From: Actinomycetes bacterium
GTDB lineage: Bacteria; Actinomycetota; Coriobacteriia; Coriobacteriales; Eggerthellaceae
DNA length: 24,112 bases
Direction: 5' to 3'
Assembly: GCA_023403475.1 (NCBI GenBank)
Contig: JAEYEL010000118.1
Span: 1-24,112, forward strand
Below, piece by piece: positions 13,130-19,991 of the stretch. The notes beneath the pieces are model-generated. The model saw only the letters and a list, made by a program, of their open reading frames with translations. It ran no database searches and had not been told where the DNA came from. Within the stretch, counting starts at the first letter, position 1. Every line of letters begins with the position of its first letter. The translations under genes were made by a program, and so were the position numbers.

Positions 13130-14449
13130 ATGGATTCTTTTTTCAAGATCAAGGAACGGAATAGTTCCGTTACCGACGAGGTGATAGGCGGCCTGACCAC
13201 CTTTTTGGCCATGGCCTACATTATCGCCGTCAACCCGGCCATGATGGAAGTGGCGGGCATTCCGTTCGGCGCGGCGCTCACTGCAACGTGTTTGGGCGCA
13301 GCGGTCATGACCATCGCCATGGGTTTGATAGCGAACAGGCCCATCGCGCTGGCCTCGGGCATGGGCATCAACGCTATCGTGGCCTACACGCTGTGCCTAG
13401 GCGAGGTGGGCGTCGATTGGCGCGTGGCCATGTCGGTCATCTTCCTTGAAGGTATCGTTATCCTCATCTTGGTTCTGTGCGGGCTGCGCAAGGCCATCAT
13501 GGAAGCCATCCCCGTGAGCTTGCGCCGTGCCATCGGCATCGGCATCGGCCTGTTCATTGCGTTCATCGGCCTGAAGGGCGGCGGAATCATTGCGGCCGAT
13601 CAGTCTACGTTCATAGCGCTTGGCGAACTTTCCAGCCCGGCGTGCATCGTCTCTATCGTCTCCATCGTGCTCGCCATCATTTTGCAGGTGCTGCGCGTGA
13701 AGGGCGGCTTGGTCATCTCCATCATCGTGGCAACTATCGTGGGTATCCCGCTAGGCGTGACCGCGCTTCCCACCGAATGGAGCTTCGGGCTCGATTTCAG
13801 TGCGTTCGCCGCGCCCTTCCAGACCGATCCCGTGTCGGGAAACATCGCCATTTTGCAGGTGTTCTTGCAGCCCGTGCTGCTCATGTTCGTGTTCTCGCTG
13901 CTCATGAGCGACTTCTTCGACACCATGGGCACCATCGTGGCCGTAGGCGAGCAGGGCGAGTTCGTCGACAAGGAAGGCAACGTGGACGACGTGCAGCCCA
14001 TCCTCTTGGTTGACTCCGCCGCAGCCGCCGTGGGCGGCTTTGTGGGAGCAAGCTCCATCACGAGCTTTGTGGAATCCACCTCCGGTGCCGCCGCCGGCGC
14101 GCGCACGGGCCTTTCCAACATCGTCATCGGCGTGCTGTTCGTTATCTGCGCGTTCTTCGCGCCCGTGGTGGGCATGGTTTCCAGCTCAGCTACCTGCGGC
14201 GCGCTCGTGGTCGTAGGCTATCTCATGCTTTGCGACGTTGCGGAAATCGACTGGAAGAACATCGAGAACGCGTTCCCGGCGTTTCTCACCATCGTGGGTA
14301 TTCCCATGACCTACTCTATCACCAACGGCATCGGCCTGGGCTTTATCTCCTACTGCCTTATCAAGGTGGTGCAGGGCAAGGCCGCAGAGGTCAAGCCCCT
14401 CATGTGGGTTGCAGCCCTCGCGTTCCTGGTTATGTTCATCTTCGGGTAG
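13130..14449 (+). CDS. AzgA/PbuG-type purine (hypoxanthine/guanine/adenine) permease
   Basis: This 439-residue membrane transporter belongs to the NCS2-related AzgA family, which imports purine bases with protons. The N-terminus 'FFKIKERNSSVTDEVIGGLTTFLAMAYIIAVNPAMM' is the family signature. Later signatures include 'IANRPIALASGMGINAIVAYT', 'RRAIGIGIGLFIAFIGLKGGG', 'SDFFDTMGTIVAVGEQGEFVD' and 'SSITSFVESTSGAAAGARTGL', all well preserved, with about 12-14 hydrophobic segments. The ATG at 13130 follows AAGGAAGGGG 4 nt upstream; a longer open frame to 13031 would span the promoter and leader hairpin. Substrate within purines cannot be set from sequence alone. A strong terminator follows. A diverged 110-bp second copy of the gene's 3' end lies 1.7 kb downstream. 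Confidence 0.92.
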   Translation: MDSFFKIKERNSSVTDEVIGGLTTFLAMAYIIAVNPAMMEVAGIPFGAALTATCLGAAVMTIAMGLIANRPIALASGMGINAIVAYTLCLGEVGVDWRVAMSVIFLEGIVILILVLCGLRKAIMEAIPVSLRRAIGIGIGLFIAFIGLKGGGIIAADQSTFIALGELSSPACIVSIVSIVLAIILQVLRVKGGLVISIIVATIVGIPLGVTALPTEWSFGLDFSAFAAPFQTDPVSGNIAILQVFLQPVLLMFVFSLLMSDFFDTMGTIVAVGEQGEFVDKEGNVDDVQPILLVDSAAAAVGGFVGASSITSFVESTSGAAAGARTGLSNIVIGVLFVICAFFAPVVGMVSSSATCGALVVVGYLMLCDVAEIDWKNIENAFPAFLTIVGIPMTYSITNGIGLGFISYCLIKVVQGKAAEVKPLMWVAALAFLVMFIFG

Positions 14450-14475
14450 AACCGGGGTAAAGACACCTTTTTCAG

Positions 14476-14519
14476 AGGGGCTGCAGCGAGGCAAGGTTCG
14501 CTGCAGCCCCTTTCTTTTT
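14476..14519 (+). terminator. Rho-independent terminator of the purine permease gene
   Basis: A 13-bp perfect stem, GGGGCTGCAGCGA (14477-14489) with TCGCTGCAGCCCC (14498-14510), an 8-nt loop, and a TTTCTTTTT tail. It is 27 bp after the stop codon. The AAA/DUF4143 gene converges from the other side. Confidence 0.9.
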
Positions 14520-14576
14520 GCCCGAATTGCAGTGCGGGCGTGCGCAGACTGCATATAATGCGCCGAAGGAGTGTTC

Positions 14577-15935
14577 TCAAGCAAGGGCGCTTATGTCCAC
14601 TTCGTACACCAAACTGCTCGGCATTGTCTCGGGTTCAAGAAACATCGTCATATACAAAGGTAGATATGTCACGTTTCCTCTTCGCGAAACGTTTCCCTTG
14701 CACAGCACAAGCGCTTCGTTGAGGTTCCATTCCCGAACGTCCAAAACGTTGTCTAGAGCCTTGTGCCGATTCCAGTCCTCACCCGACTTCACCTCGATCG
14801 GAAGCGCCTTTTTGCCGGTTTGCACGACGAAATCGACCTCACCTTGCCTTTTCGAGTTGAAATAGTGCAAGGAAAACCCATGCGAGCGCAGTTCCTGGGC
14901 TACCACGTTTTCCGTTATGGATCCCATATTCACATCAAGGTTGCCGTTCAGAAGGTCGAACTGAACATTGCTCATTGACGCCGTGCACAAAAGCCCTGTA
15001 TCGTTCATGAACAATTTGAGCAGGCTGTGCTTGCTGTTAGCTTCGAGCGGCACAACAGGAGCGCTTAGATTGTAGCACGGCAGCGCCACACCCGCATCGG
15101 CCAGCCACAGAAAGCTGCTCTCGTACCTGTTCTGTCGTGCGCTTTTACTCAAATCGGCAAGCACGAAGCGGCGATTCCTGTCGTCAAGCTGGGAGGGGAT
15201 GCTGTCGAATATGGCGCGAATTTTCGGTCGACTTCTTTCGTCGGCGTATTTCGCAATGTCTAGCCGGTAAAGAGCAAGCACGTCTTTTTGCATATTGGCA
15301 ACCTTGGCTATGTCGTGAGTGTCAACGTAGCGCTGCACGATTTCCGGCATGCCCCCCACCACAACATACGCTTGAAAAAGGTTGAGCATCGTTTCGTGTA
15401 TCGCATTGCTCAAAGGTTCGCGCTTCTCGAAATGGGAGCGAAGCAGATCGAGGGTTTTGCGTTGCACGCCATTGGCCAGGCAGAACTCTTCGAAATCGAG
15501 AGGATACATCTGGAGGTGCTCTTCAAAGCCTACGGGGTAGGAAGAAACATGCTTTGTCTTCACGCCAAGAAGAGATCCAGTTTCCACGTAGTCAAAACGC
15601 CCATCCTCCACCAAAAACTTGATAGCGGTACGCGCGGCCGGGCATTCCTGTATCTCGTCAAGCAAGACGAGCGTTCGGCCAGGTTCTAAGGACATGCGTG
15701 CATACGCTGTGAGATTGGCGATAATGGTATTGGCGTCAAGCTTTCGGGCAAACACGTCTCCCGCATGAGGATCCTCGAGAAAGTTCAGTTCGACAAATCG
15801 ATCGTAGTGCTCCTGCGCGAACCGACGAACCAACGTCGTTTTGCCGGTCTGCCGAGCGCCCTTGATGAGAAGAGCCTTCTTGTCGTCATTGTTTTTCCAT
15901 GAGACAAGTCTTTCCCAGGCTTTTCGGTACAGCAT
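14577..15935 (-). CDS. AAA ATPase with DUF4143 domain (AAA_14 family)
   Basis: This 452-residue protein has an N-terminal P-loop ATPase: Walker A 'GARQTGKTT' (about 28-36), Walker B 'LVLLDEIQ' (about 89-96) and 'ETGSLLGV' sensor region. A winged-helix-like middle follows, then a C-terminal DUF4143 domain with the PD-(D/E)XK-like pattern 'GEVDFVVQ ... LPIEVKSG'. These proteins are common, patchy accessory genes of prokaryotes with no settled function; DNA binding or defence-related roles are suggested only. The start at 15935 has AAGGAG 5 nt upstream, and the promoter at 15975-16002 excludes the longer version. Its base composition is visibly more AT-rich than its neighbours (roughly 50% against 60% or more), and it is bracketed by two copies of the permease 3' end, so recent acquisition is likely. 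Confidence 0.88.
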   Translation of the reverse strand: MLYRKAWERLVSWKNNDDKKALLIKGARQTGKTTLVRRFAQEHYDRFVELNFLEDPHAGDVFARKLDANTIIANLTAYARMSLEPGRTLVLLDEIQECPAARTAIKFLVEDGRFDYVETGSLLGVKTKHVSSYPVGFEEHLQMYPLDFEEFCLANGVQRKTLDLLRSHFEKREPLSNAIHETMLNLFQAYVVVGGMPEIVQRYVDTHDIAKVANMQKDVLALYRLDIAKYADERSRPKIRAIFDSIPSQLDDRNRRFVLADLSKSARQNRYESSFLWLADAGVALPCYNLSAPVVPLEANSKHSLLKLFMNDTGLLCTASMSNVQFDLLNGNLDVNMGSITENVVAQELRSHGFSLHYFNSKRQGEVDFVVQTGKKALPIEVKSGEDWNRHKALDNVLDVREWNLNEALVLCKGNVSRRGNVTYLPLYMTMFLEPETMPSSLVYEVDISALA

Positions 15936-15974
15936 CTGCGCTCCTTTTATAGGTGCTACGTTTTCCAAGGTTTT

Positions 15975-16002
15975 AATATAGCATATGCCACGTTTTTCGC
16001 AA
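15975..16002 (-). promoter_or_regulatory. Promoter of the AAA/DUF4143 gene
   Basis: On the minus strand, TTGCGA (15997-16002), a 16-bp spacer and TATATT (15975-15980) preceded by TGC form a strong promoter with an extended -10. The leader would be about 33 nt. Confidence 0.65.
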
Positions 16003-16027
16003 CGTTTATTCTCACGGTTATTCTCAA

Positions 16028-16075
16028 AAGGAACCTTGGAAGGAAGGAACCTTGGAAGGAAGGAAGGAGGAACCT
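16028..16075 (+). repeat. Short tandem repeat GGAACCTTGGAAGGAA
   Basis: The 16-bp unit occurs twice (from 16029), followed by decayed GGAAGGAGGAACCTC units, directly before the permease remnant. It marks the junction between the AAA/DUF4143 promoter region and the remnant. Confidence 0.65.
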
Positions 16076-16092
16076 CAGAACCTCAAAAGGAA

Positions 16093-16202
16093 ACTCCATC
16101 ACCAACGGCGTCGGCTCAGACTTCATCTCCTACTGCCTTATCAAGGTGGTGCAAGGCAAGGCCGCAGAGGTCAAGCCCCTCATGTGGGTTTCGGCCCTTG
16201 CG
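16093..16202 (+). pseudogene. Remnant of a second purine permease 3' end
   Basis: These 110 bp align without gaps to 14313-14422 of the intact permease gene with 11 mismatches (about 90% identity). In the permease frame it reads NSITNGVGSDFISYCLIKVV and onward to LMWVSALA, with about half the codon changes silent. Homology stops before the permease stop codon, and no start or upstream part remains. It is thus a coding-evolved fragment of a related permease allele or paralogue rather than a fresh copy. Confidence 0.85.
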
Positions 16203-16296
16203 CCCTTGCGTCGCCTTCGCTTTTCCCCATGCTTGGTCGCGCCGCCCGCCTGCTTCCCGCCCGCCTGACGCCTGCTTCCCGCTTGTCCTGTGCTTT

Positions 16297-17292
16297 CTAC
16301 TTGTGGTTCGCCTGCGCCTGCACGCAGGTTATGGCTATGACGCCCACTATATCATCGGCGGTGCATCCGCGCGACAGATCGTTCACCGGGGCGGCTATGC
16401 CCTGCGTGATAGGGCCGTAGGCTTCGGCGCGTGCGAGCCGTTGCACCAGCTTGTAGCCTATGTTTCCCGCATCGAGGTCGGGGAACACCAAAACGTTCGC
16501 GCGTCCCGCCACGCGGGATCCGGGAGCCTTGCTCGCGCCGACGCCCGGCACTATCGCGGCATCGAGCTGCAGCTCTCCGTCTATATCCAAGTCCGGCGCA
16601 AGTTCCTGGGCAATGGCGGTGGCCTCCACTACCTTTTCCGTGTCGTTGTTTTTCGCCGAACCGCAAGACGAATGCGAGAGAAGTGCTACGGTCGACTTCG
16701 TTCCCATAAGCGCTTCCCACGACTTCGCCGAGTTCACGGCGATGTGCGCCAGTTTTTCGGCGTCGGGCTGAACCTCAAGACCACAGTCGGAAAAGATGAA
16801 CGTGCCATCCTGCCCGTAGGGGCAATTCGGCACCACCATCACGAAAAACGAGCTGACAAGCTTCACGCCGGGCGCGGTTTTGAGAATCTGCAGGCTCGGG
16901 CGCAGCACGTCTCCCGTCGCATGGCACGCGCCTGCCACCATGCCGTCGGCGCGACCGCTCTTCACGAGCATGACGCCGAAGTAGAGTACGTTGTCCATAA
17001 GGTCGAGCGCTTGTTCGGGGGTCATCCCCTTGCGACGGCGAAGCTCGTAGAGCAAGGTGGAAAGCTCTCCACGAAGCTCGGACGTGCGTGGATCTATAAT
17101 CTGCGCGCCGGCAAGGTCGTGCTTGCTTCCCGCTATCTTCTCCCTGTCTCCCAAGATGATGAGATCGGCCACGTTGTTGGCAAGGATCCTTTCCGCCGCG
17201 ACGAGCGTGCGCTCATCGTCGCCTTCGGGAAGAACCACGGTCTTTCTGCTCGCCTTCGCGCGGCCGAGCATGTCTTGCAGAAAAGCGCTCAT
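16297..17292 (-). CDS. pta: Phosphate acetyltransferase
   Basis: This 331-residue enzyme interconverts acetyl-CoA plus phosphate with acetyl-phosphate plus CoA, linking fermentation to ATP via acetate kinase. Length and sequence fit the single-domain (class I) Pta: 'KTVVLPEGDDERTLVAAERI' at the N-terminus, 'SGRADGMVAGACHATGDVLRP' (about 112-132), 'FIFSDCGLEVQPDAEKLAHIA', 'LLSHSSCGSA' and 'PDLDAGNIGYKLVQRLARAEAYGPITQGIAAPVNDLSRGC' near the C-terminus. The ATG at 17292 has AAGGA 7 nt upstream. That site is part of a small inverted repeat and a larger hairpin lies just before it, so leader structure may affect translation. No acetate kinase gene is next to it; the downstream side is the permease remnant. 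It is divergent from glf. Confidence 0.95.
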   Translation of the reverse strand: MSAFLQDMLGRAKASRKTVVLPEGDDERTLVAAERILANNVADLIILGDREKIAGSKHDLAGAQIIDPRTSELRGELSTLLYELRRRKGMTPEQALDLMDNVLYFGVMLVKSGRADGMVAGACHATGDVLRPSLQILKTAPGVKLVSSFFVMVVPNCPYGQDGTFIFSDCGLEVQPDAEKLAHIAVNSAKSWEALMGTKSTVALLSHSSCGSAKNNDTEKVVEATAIAQELAPDLDIDGELQLDAAIVPGVGASKAPGSRVAGRANVLVFPDLDAGNIGYKLVQRLARAEAYGPITQGIAAPVNDLSRGCTADDIVGVIAITCVQAQANHK

Positions 17293-17300
17293 GAAAACAT

Positions 17301-17338
17301 CCTTACGGGTAAGGCGGTCGTCGCCTTCGCGCGACCGC
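17301..17338 (-). promoter_or_regulatory. pta 5' leader hairpins overlapping the ribosome-binding site
   Basis: GCGGTCG (17314-17320) and CGACCGC (17332-17338) form a 7-bp stem. Next to it CCTTAC (17301-17306) and GTAAGG (17309-17314) form a tight inverted repeat that includes the AAGGA of the Shine-Dalgarno sequence. Pairing would hide the ribosome-binding site. Confidence 0.4.
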
Positions 17339-17361
17339 TGCTTGCAGTTACGGCGTGCCTT

Positions 17362-17390
17362 CCTATATTTTATCCAGTTTTCAGCAACAA
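17362..17390 (-). promoter_or_regulatory. Candidate pta promoter
   Basis: On the minus strand TTGTTG (17385-17390), a 17-bp spacer and TATAGG (17362-17367). Both boxes are moderate matches. Confidence 0.4.
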
Positions 17391-17398
17391 CCTACCAG

Positions 17399-17428
17399 TT
17401 GTATCCGCTTATCGGTAAAATGAATACT
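17399..17428 (+). promoter_or_regulatory. Candidate glf promoter
   Basis: TTGTAT (17399-17404), an 18-bp spacer and AATACT (17423-17428). It is almost back to back with the pta promoter. Confidence 0.4.
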
Positions 17429-17516
17429 CAATGCGCACGAGATTGCCCTCGGCAGAACCTTGCGGGCGCCGGCAGCATCGCCGAAAAAAACGTTTCTCTT
17501 ACAGGAAAGGGTGCAC

Positions 17517-18740
17517 ATGGGAGTGCTCTACGCTGATTTCAAGGACGTCGATATAGACCAAGTCGATGCCGTCGTGGTCGGCAGCGGGTTCGCTGGCAGC
17601 GTCGTTGCGCGCGAGCTTGCCGAGCGGGCAAAAAAACGCGTCCTGATAATCGAAAAACGCCCGCACATCGGCGGGAACATGTACGATGAGCCTAACGAGG
17701 CGGGAATCCTCGTACATCGCTACGGTCCCCATATCTTCCACACCAACGACAAGCGCGCGTTCGATTACGTGCGAAGGTTTTCCCAGTGGCGCGACTACAG
17801 CCACCGGGTTCTGGCCGATTGGTACGGAACCTATATGCCGGTGCCTTTCAACAAGACCTCGATGGAAATAGCGTTCGGTGAAAAGAAGGCCGCGCACCTT
17901 ATCGAGAAGCTCATCGAAGTCTTCGGCGACGAGCGGAAGGTGACCATCAACGAGCTGCGGGCCCAAGACGACCCGGAGCTTGTCGAAGTCGCCGATTTCG
18001 TTTACGAGAACGTGTTTCTCCACTATACCCAGAAGCAGTGGGGACTCACGCCCGAAGAGGTCGACCCGAGCGTCACCGCACGGGTTCCCGTGTTCATCTC
18101 CCGCGACGACCGCTATTTCCAAGACGCCTACCAGGGAATGCCGGCAGAAGGCTACACGCGGCTTTTCGAAAACATGCTCGACCACGAGCTTATCACCGTG
18201 TGCCTGAACACGGAAGCGGAAAGCGTGTTCGGCTTGGAGTTCGCCGACAACGGCGAGGACGCCCCCCTAGAAGCCGTTCTCCTCGACGACGTTCCCTTCA
18301 AGGGCGAGATCATCTACACAGGCCCTCTCGACGAGCTTTTCCTTTCCCGTTTCGGCAGGCTGCCGTACCGAAGCCTAGAATTCAAATACGAAACCTACGA
18401 CGACGAATATCGCCTACCGTGCGGCACGGTCAACTTCACGGTGACGGAGGACTACACGCGCATAACGGAGTTCAAGCACCTCACCGGCCAGAAGGCTTCC
18501 TGCACGACCATCATGAAGGAGTTCTCGCATGCCTACGAGGATCCGCGCACGCAGATTCCCTATTACGCCATAGTGGGAAAGGAAAACGCCGCCCACTACA
18601 ACCGCTACCGCGCCTTAGTCGATGCGCTCCCTAACTTCTATCCGCTCGGAAGGCTTGCGGAGTACCGCTATTACAACATGGACAAGATCATAGGGCTCGC
18701 GCTCGAGCTTGCCGACGAGCTGTGCGAGAAACGCCGATAA
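17517..18740 (+). CDS. glf: UDP-galactopyranose mutase
   Basis: This 407-residue flavoenzyme converts UDP-galactopyranose to UDP-galactofuranose for cell-surface glycans. The FAD-binding Rossmann motif is 'VVVGSGFAGSVVARELAE' (GSGFAG at 22-27), followed by 'IIEKRPHIGGNMYDE' and the family signature 'RYGPHIFHTND' (68-78). Further conserved parts are 'VPFNKTS', 'VFLHYTQKQWGLTPEEVDPSV', 'RVPVFISRDDRYFQDAYQGMPAEGYTRLFENML', 'YTGPLDELF' and 'RLAEYRYYNMDKII' near the end, so the enzyme looks complete. The ATG at 17517 has AGGAAAGG upstream. A glycosyltransferase gene starts 14 bp after the stop, giving a two-gene operon for a galactofuranose-containing polymer, closed by a strong terminator. Confidence 0.95.
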   Translation: MGVLYADFKDVDIDQVDAVVVGSGFAGSVVARELAERAKKRVLIIEKRPHIGGNMYDEPNEAGILVHRYGPHIFHTNDKRAFDYVRRFSQWRDYSHRVLADWYGTYMPVPFNKTSMEIAFGEKKAAHLIEKLIEVFGDERKVTINELRAQDDPELVEVADFVYENVFLHYTQKQWGLTPEEVDPSVTARVPVFISRDDRYFQDAYQGMPAEGYTRLFENMLDHELITVCLNTEAESVFGLEFADNGEDAPLEAVLLDDVPFKGEIIYTGPLDELFLSRFGRLPYRSLEFKYETYDDEYRLPCGTVNFTVTEDYTRITEFKHLTGQKASCTTIMKEFSHAYEDPRTQIPYYAIVGKENAAHYNRYRALVDALPNFYPLGRLAEYRYYNMDKIIGLALELADELCEKRR

Positions 18741-18754
18741 GAAAGCTGCCTACC

Positions 18755-18850
18755 ATGGAAACCACCGTGAAAACCACCACGAAAACCACCACGAAAACCA
18801 CCACGAAAACCACCATGGAAACTACCACGAAAGCCACCATGAAAACCGTT
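18755..18850 (+). repeat. 12-bp in-frame tandem repeat at the glycosyltransferase N-terminus
   Basis: Seven units of 12 bp (18755-18838), plus a partial eighth, follow the pattern [ATG/GTG/ACG]-[GAA/AAA]-ACC-ACC; three consecutive units (18779-18814) are identical. They encode (M/V/T)(E/K)TT. Because 12 is a multiple of three, copy changes alter length without shifting frame. ATGs occur in frame at 18755, 18815 and 18839. Confidence 0.9.
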
Positions 18851-19861
18851 TCGTTCGCCGTACCGTGCTATAATTCCGCCGCCTACATGGACACCTGCAT
18901 AGAATCGCTGCTCGCCTGCGGCGACGACGTAGAGATCATCATCGTGGACGACGGCTCGACCAAAGACGACACGCCCGAAAAAGCCGACGAATGGGAAAGG
19001 AAACGCCCCGACGTCATCCGCGCGGTACATCAGGAAAACGGCGGCCACGGCCAGGCCGTGAACACCGGCCTCAAGTGCGCGACGGGGCTGTACTTCAAGG
19101 TGGTCGATTCCGACGACTGGCTCGATGCGCGCGCCATGGGCGAGGTCATGGCGTATCTGCGCTCGCAGGTAAACCGCGAAAAACCCACCGACCTCGTCAT
19201 CGGCAACTACGTGTACGAGAAGGTTCACGAAGGCGCGCGCACCGTCATGCACTACCGCAACGTGTTTCCCGAAAGGCGCGAGTTCGGCTGGAACGAGGTG
19301 GGGCATTTCGGTCCGAGCCAGTACCTGCTCATGCACTCGGTGATCTATCGTACCGAGCTTCTGCGCGGCATGGGCCTTGAGCTGCCGAAGCATACGTTCT
19401 ACGTGGACAACATCTTCGTGTACGTTCCCTTGCCGCACGTGAAGACCATCTACTATCTCGACGTGGACATGTACCGCTACTTCATCGGGCGCGAAGATCA
19501 AAGCGTCAACGAATCGGTCATGATGGGTCGCATCGACCAGCAGCTGCGCGTGACGCGCATCATGATAGACGCGGTGCGGCTGCCGAACGGCGTGGCGGAA
19601 AGGCGCCTCGAGCGCTATATGGAAAACTACCTGTCCATGATGATGTGCATCTGCTCCATATTCCTTCGTATGATAGGCACCGACGAGGCGGAAGACAAAC
19701 GCGAGGGCATCTGGGCCTACCTCAAACAGCACAACCCGGACGTCTACCGCCGCGTGCGCCGCAGCGTGCTGAACATGGGGACGAACATACCTACCGGTTT
19801 CGGTCGCTGGATAGGCATCACCGGCTACCACATGGCGCAAAGAATCTTCAAGTTCAACTAA
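18755..19861 (+). CDS. Family 2 glycosyltransferase with repeat-derived N-terminus
   Basis: This protein has up to 368 residues. After about 28 residues of Thr/Lys repeat, the GT-A fold begins 'MKTVSFAVPCYNSAAYMDTCIESLL', followed by 'VEIIIVDDGSTKDDT' (VDD at 64-66), 'QENGGHGQAVNTGLK' and the DxD-type metal site 'VVDSDDWLD' (DSDD at 118-121). It probably adds a sugar to a surface polysaccharide; donor and acceptor cannot be read from sequence, although adjacency to glf suggests a galactofuranose-linked glycan. The start is uncertain: 18755 is closest to a weak purine stretch, but 18839 gives the normal family N-terminus. The C-terminal third ('ENYLSMMMCICSIFLRMIG') contains one possible membrane-contacting helix. 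It is cotranscribed with glf. Confidence 0.85.
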   Translation: METTVKTTTKTTTKTTTKTTMETTTKATMKTVSFAVPCYNSAAYMDTCIESLLACGDDVEIIIVDDGSTKDDTPEKADEWERKRPDVIRAVHQENGGHGQAVNTGLKCATGLYFKVVDSDDWLDARAMGEVMAYLRSQVNREKPTDLVIGNYVYEKVHEGARTVMHYRNVFPERREFGWNEVGHFGPSQYLLMHSVIYRTELLRGMGLELPKHTFYVDNIFVYVPLPHVKTIYYLDVDMYRYFIGREDQSVNESVMMGRIDQQLRVTRIMIDAVRLPNGVAERRLERYMENYLSMMMCICSIFLRMIGTDEAEDKREGIWAYLKQHNPDVYRRVRRSVLNMGTNIPTGFGRWIGITGYHMAQRIFKFN

Positions 19862-19914
19862 GTTCCGGCGATCTGGCGACCGCCGAAGCGGCATAACGGT
19901 TCGTGCGCTGCGGA

Positions 19915-19991
19915 AGGGGGGCGTGAACAGCCTCCCATTTATCATGTCCAAGAAATGGGAGGCAGCTCACAGTGAAGGCCCCCTCTTTTTT
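19915..19991 (+). terminator. Long rho-independent terminator after the glf-glycosyltransferase operon
   Basis: A perfect 11-bp inner stem, GCCTCCCATTT (19930-19940) with AAATGGGAGGC (19953-19963), is extended by GTGA/TCAC and by AGGGGG (19915-19920) with CCCCCT (19979-19984). A T-rich tail follows. It reaches the stop codon of the convergent OPT gene. Confidence 0.8.

Larger units (their letters stand above)
15936..16296. other. Gap between the AAA/DUF4143 gene and pta
   Basis: These 361 bp hold the AAA/DUF4143 promoter, a GGAACCTTGGAAGGAA-type repeat (about 16028-16075), the 110-bp permease remnant (16093-16202), and a pyrimidine-rich stretch in which CGCCTGCTTCCCGC occurs twice (about 16247 and 16269). 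Frames across it appear to be accidental. Confidence 0.7.

Noticed and set aside
15985..17418. 477-codon plus-strand open frame over pta and its downstream gap
   Set aside because: Antisense to pta and out of frame with the permease remnant; no domain and no translation signal.
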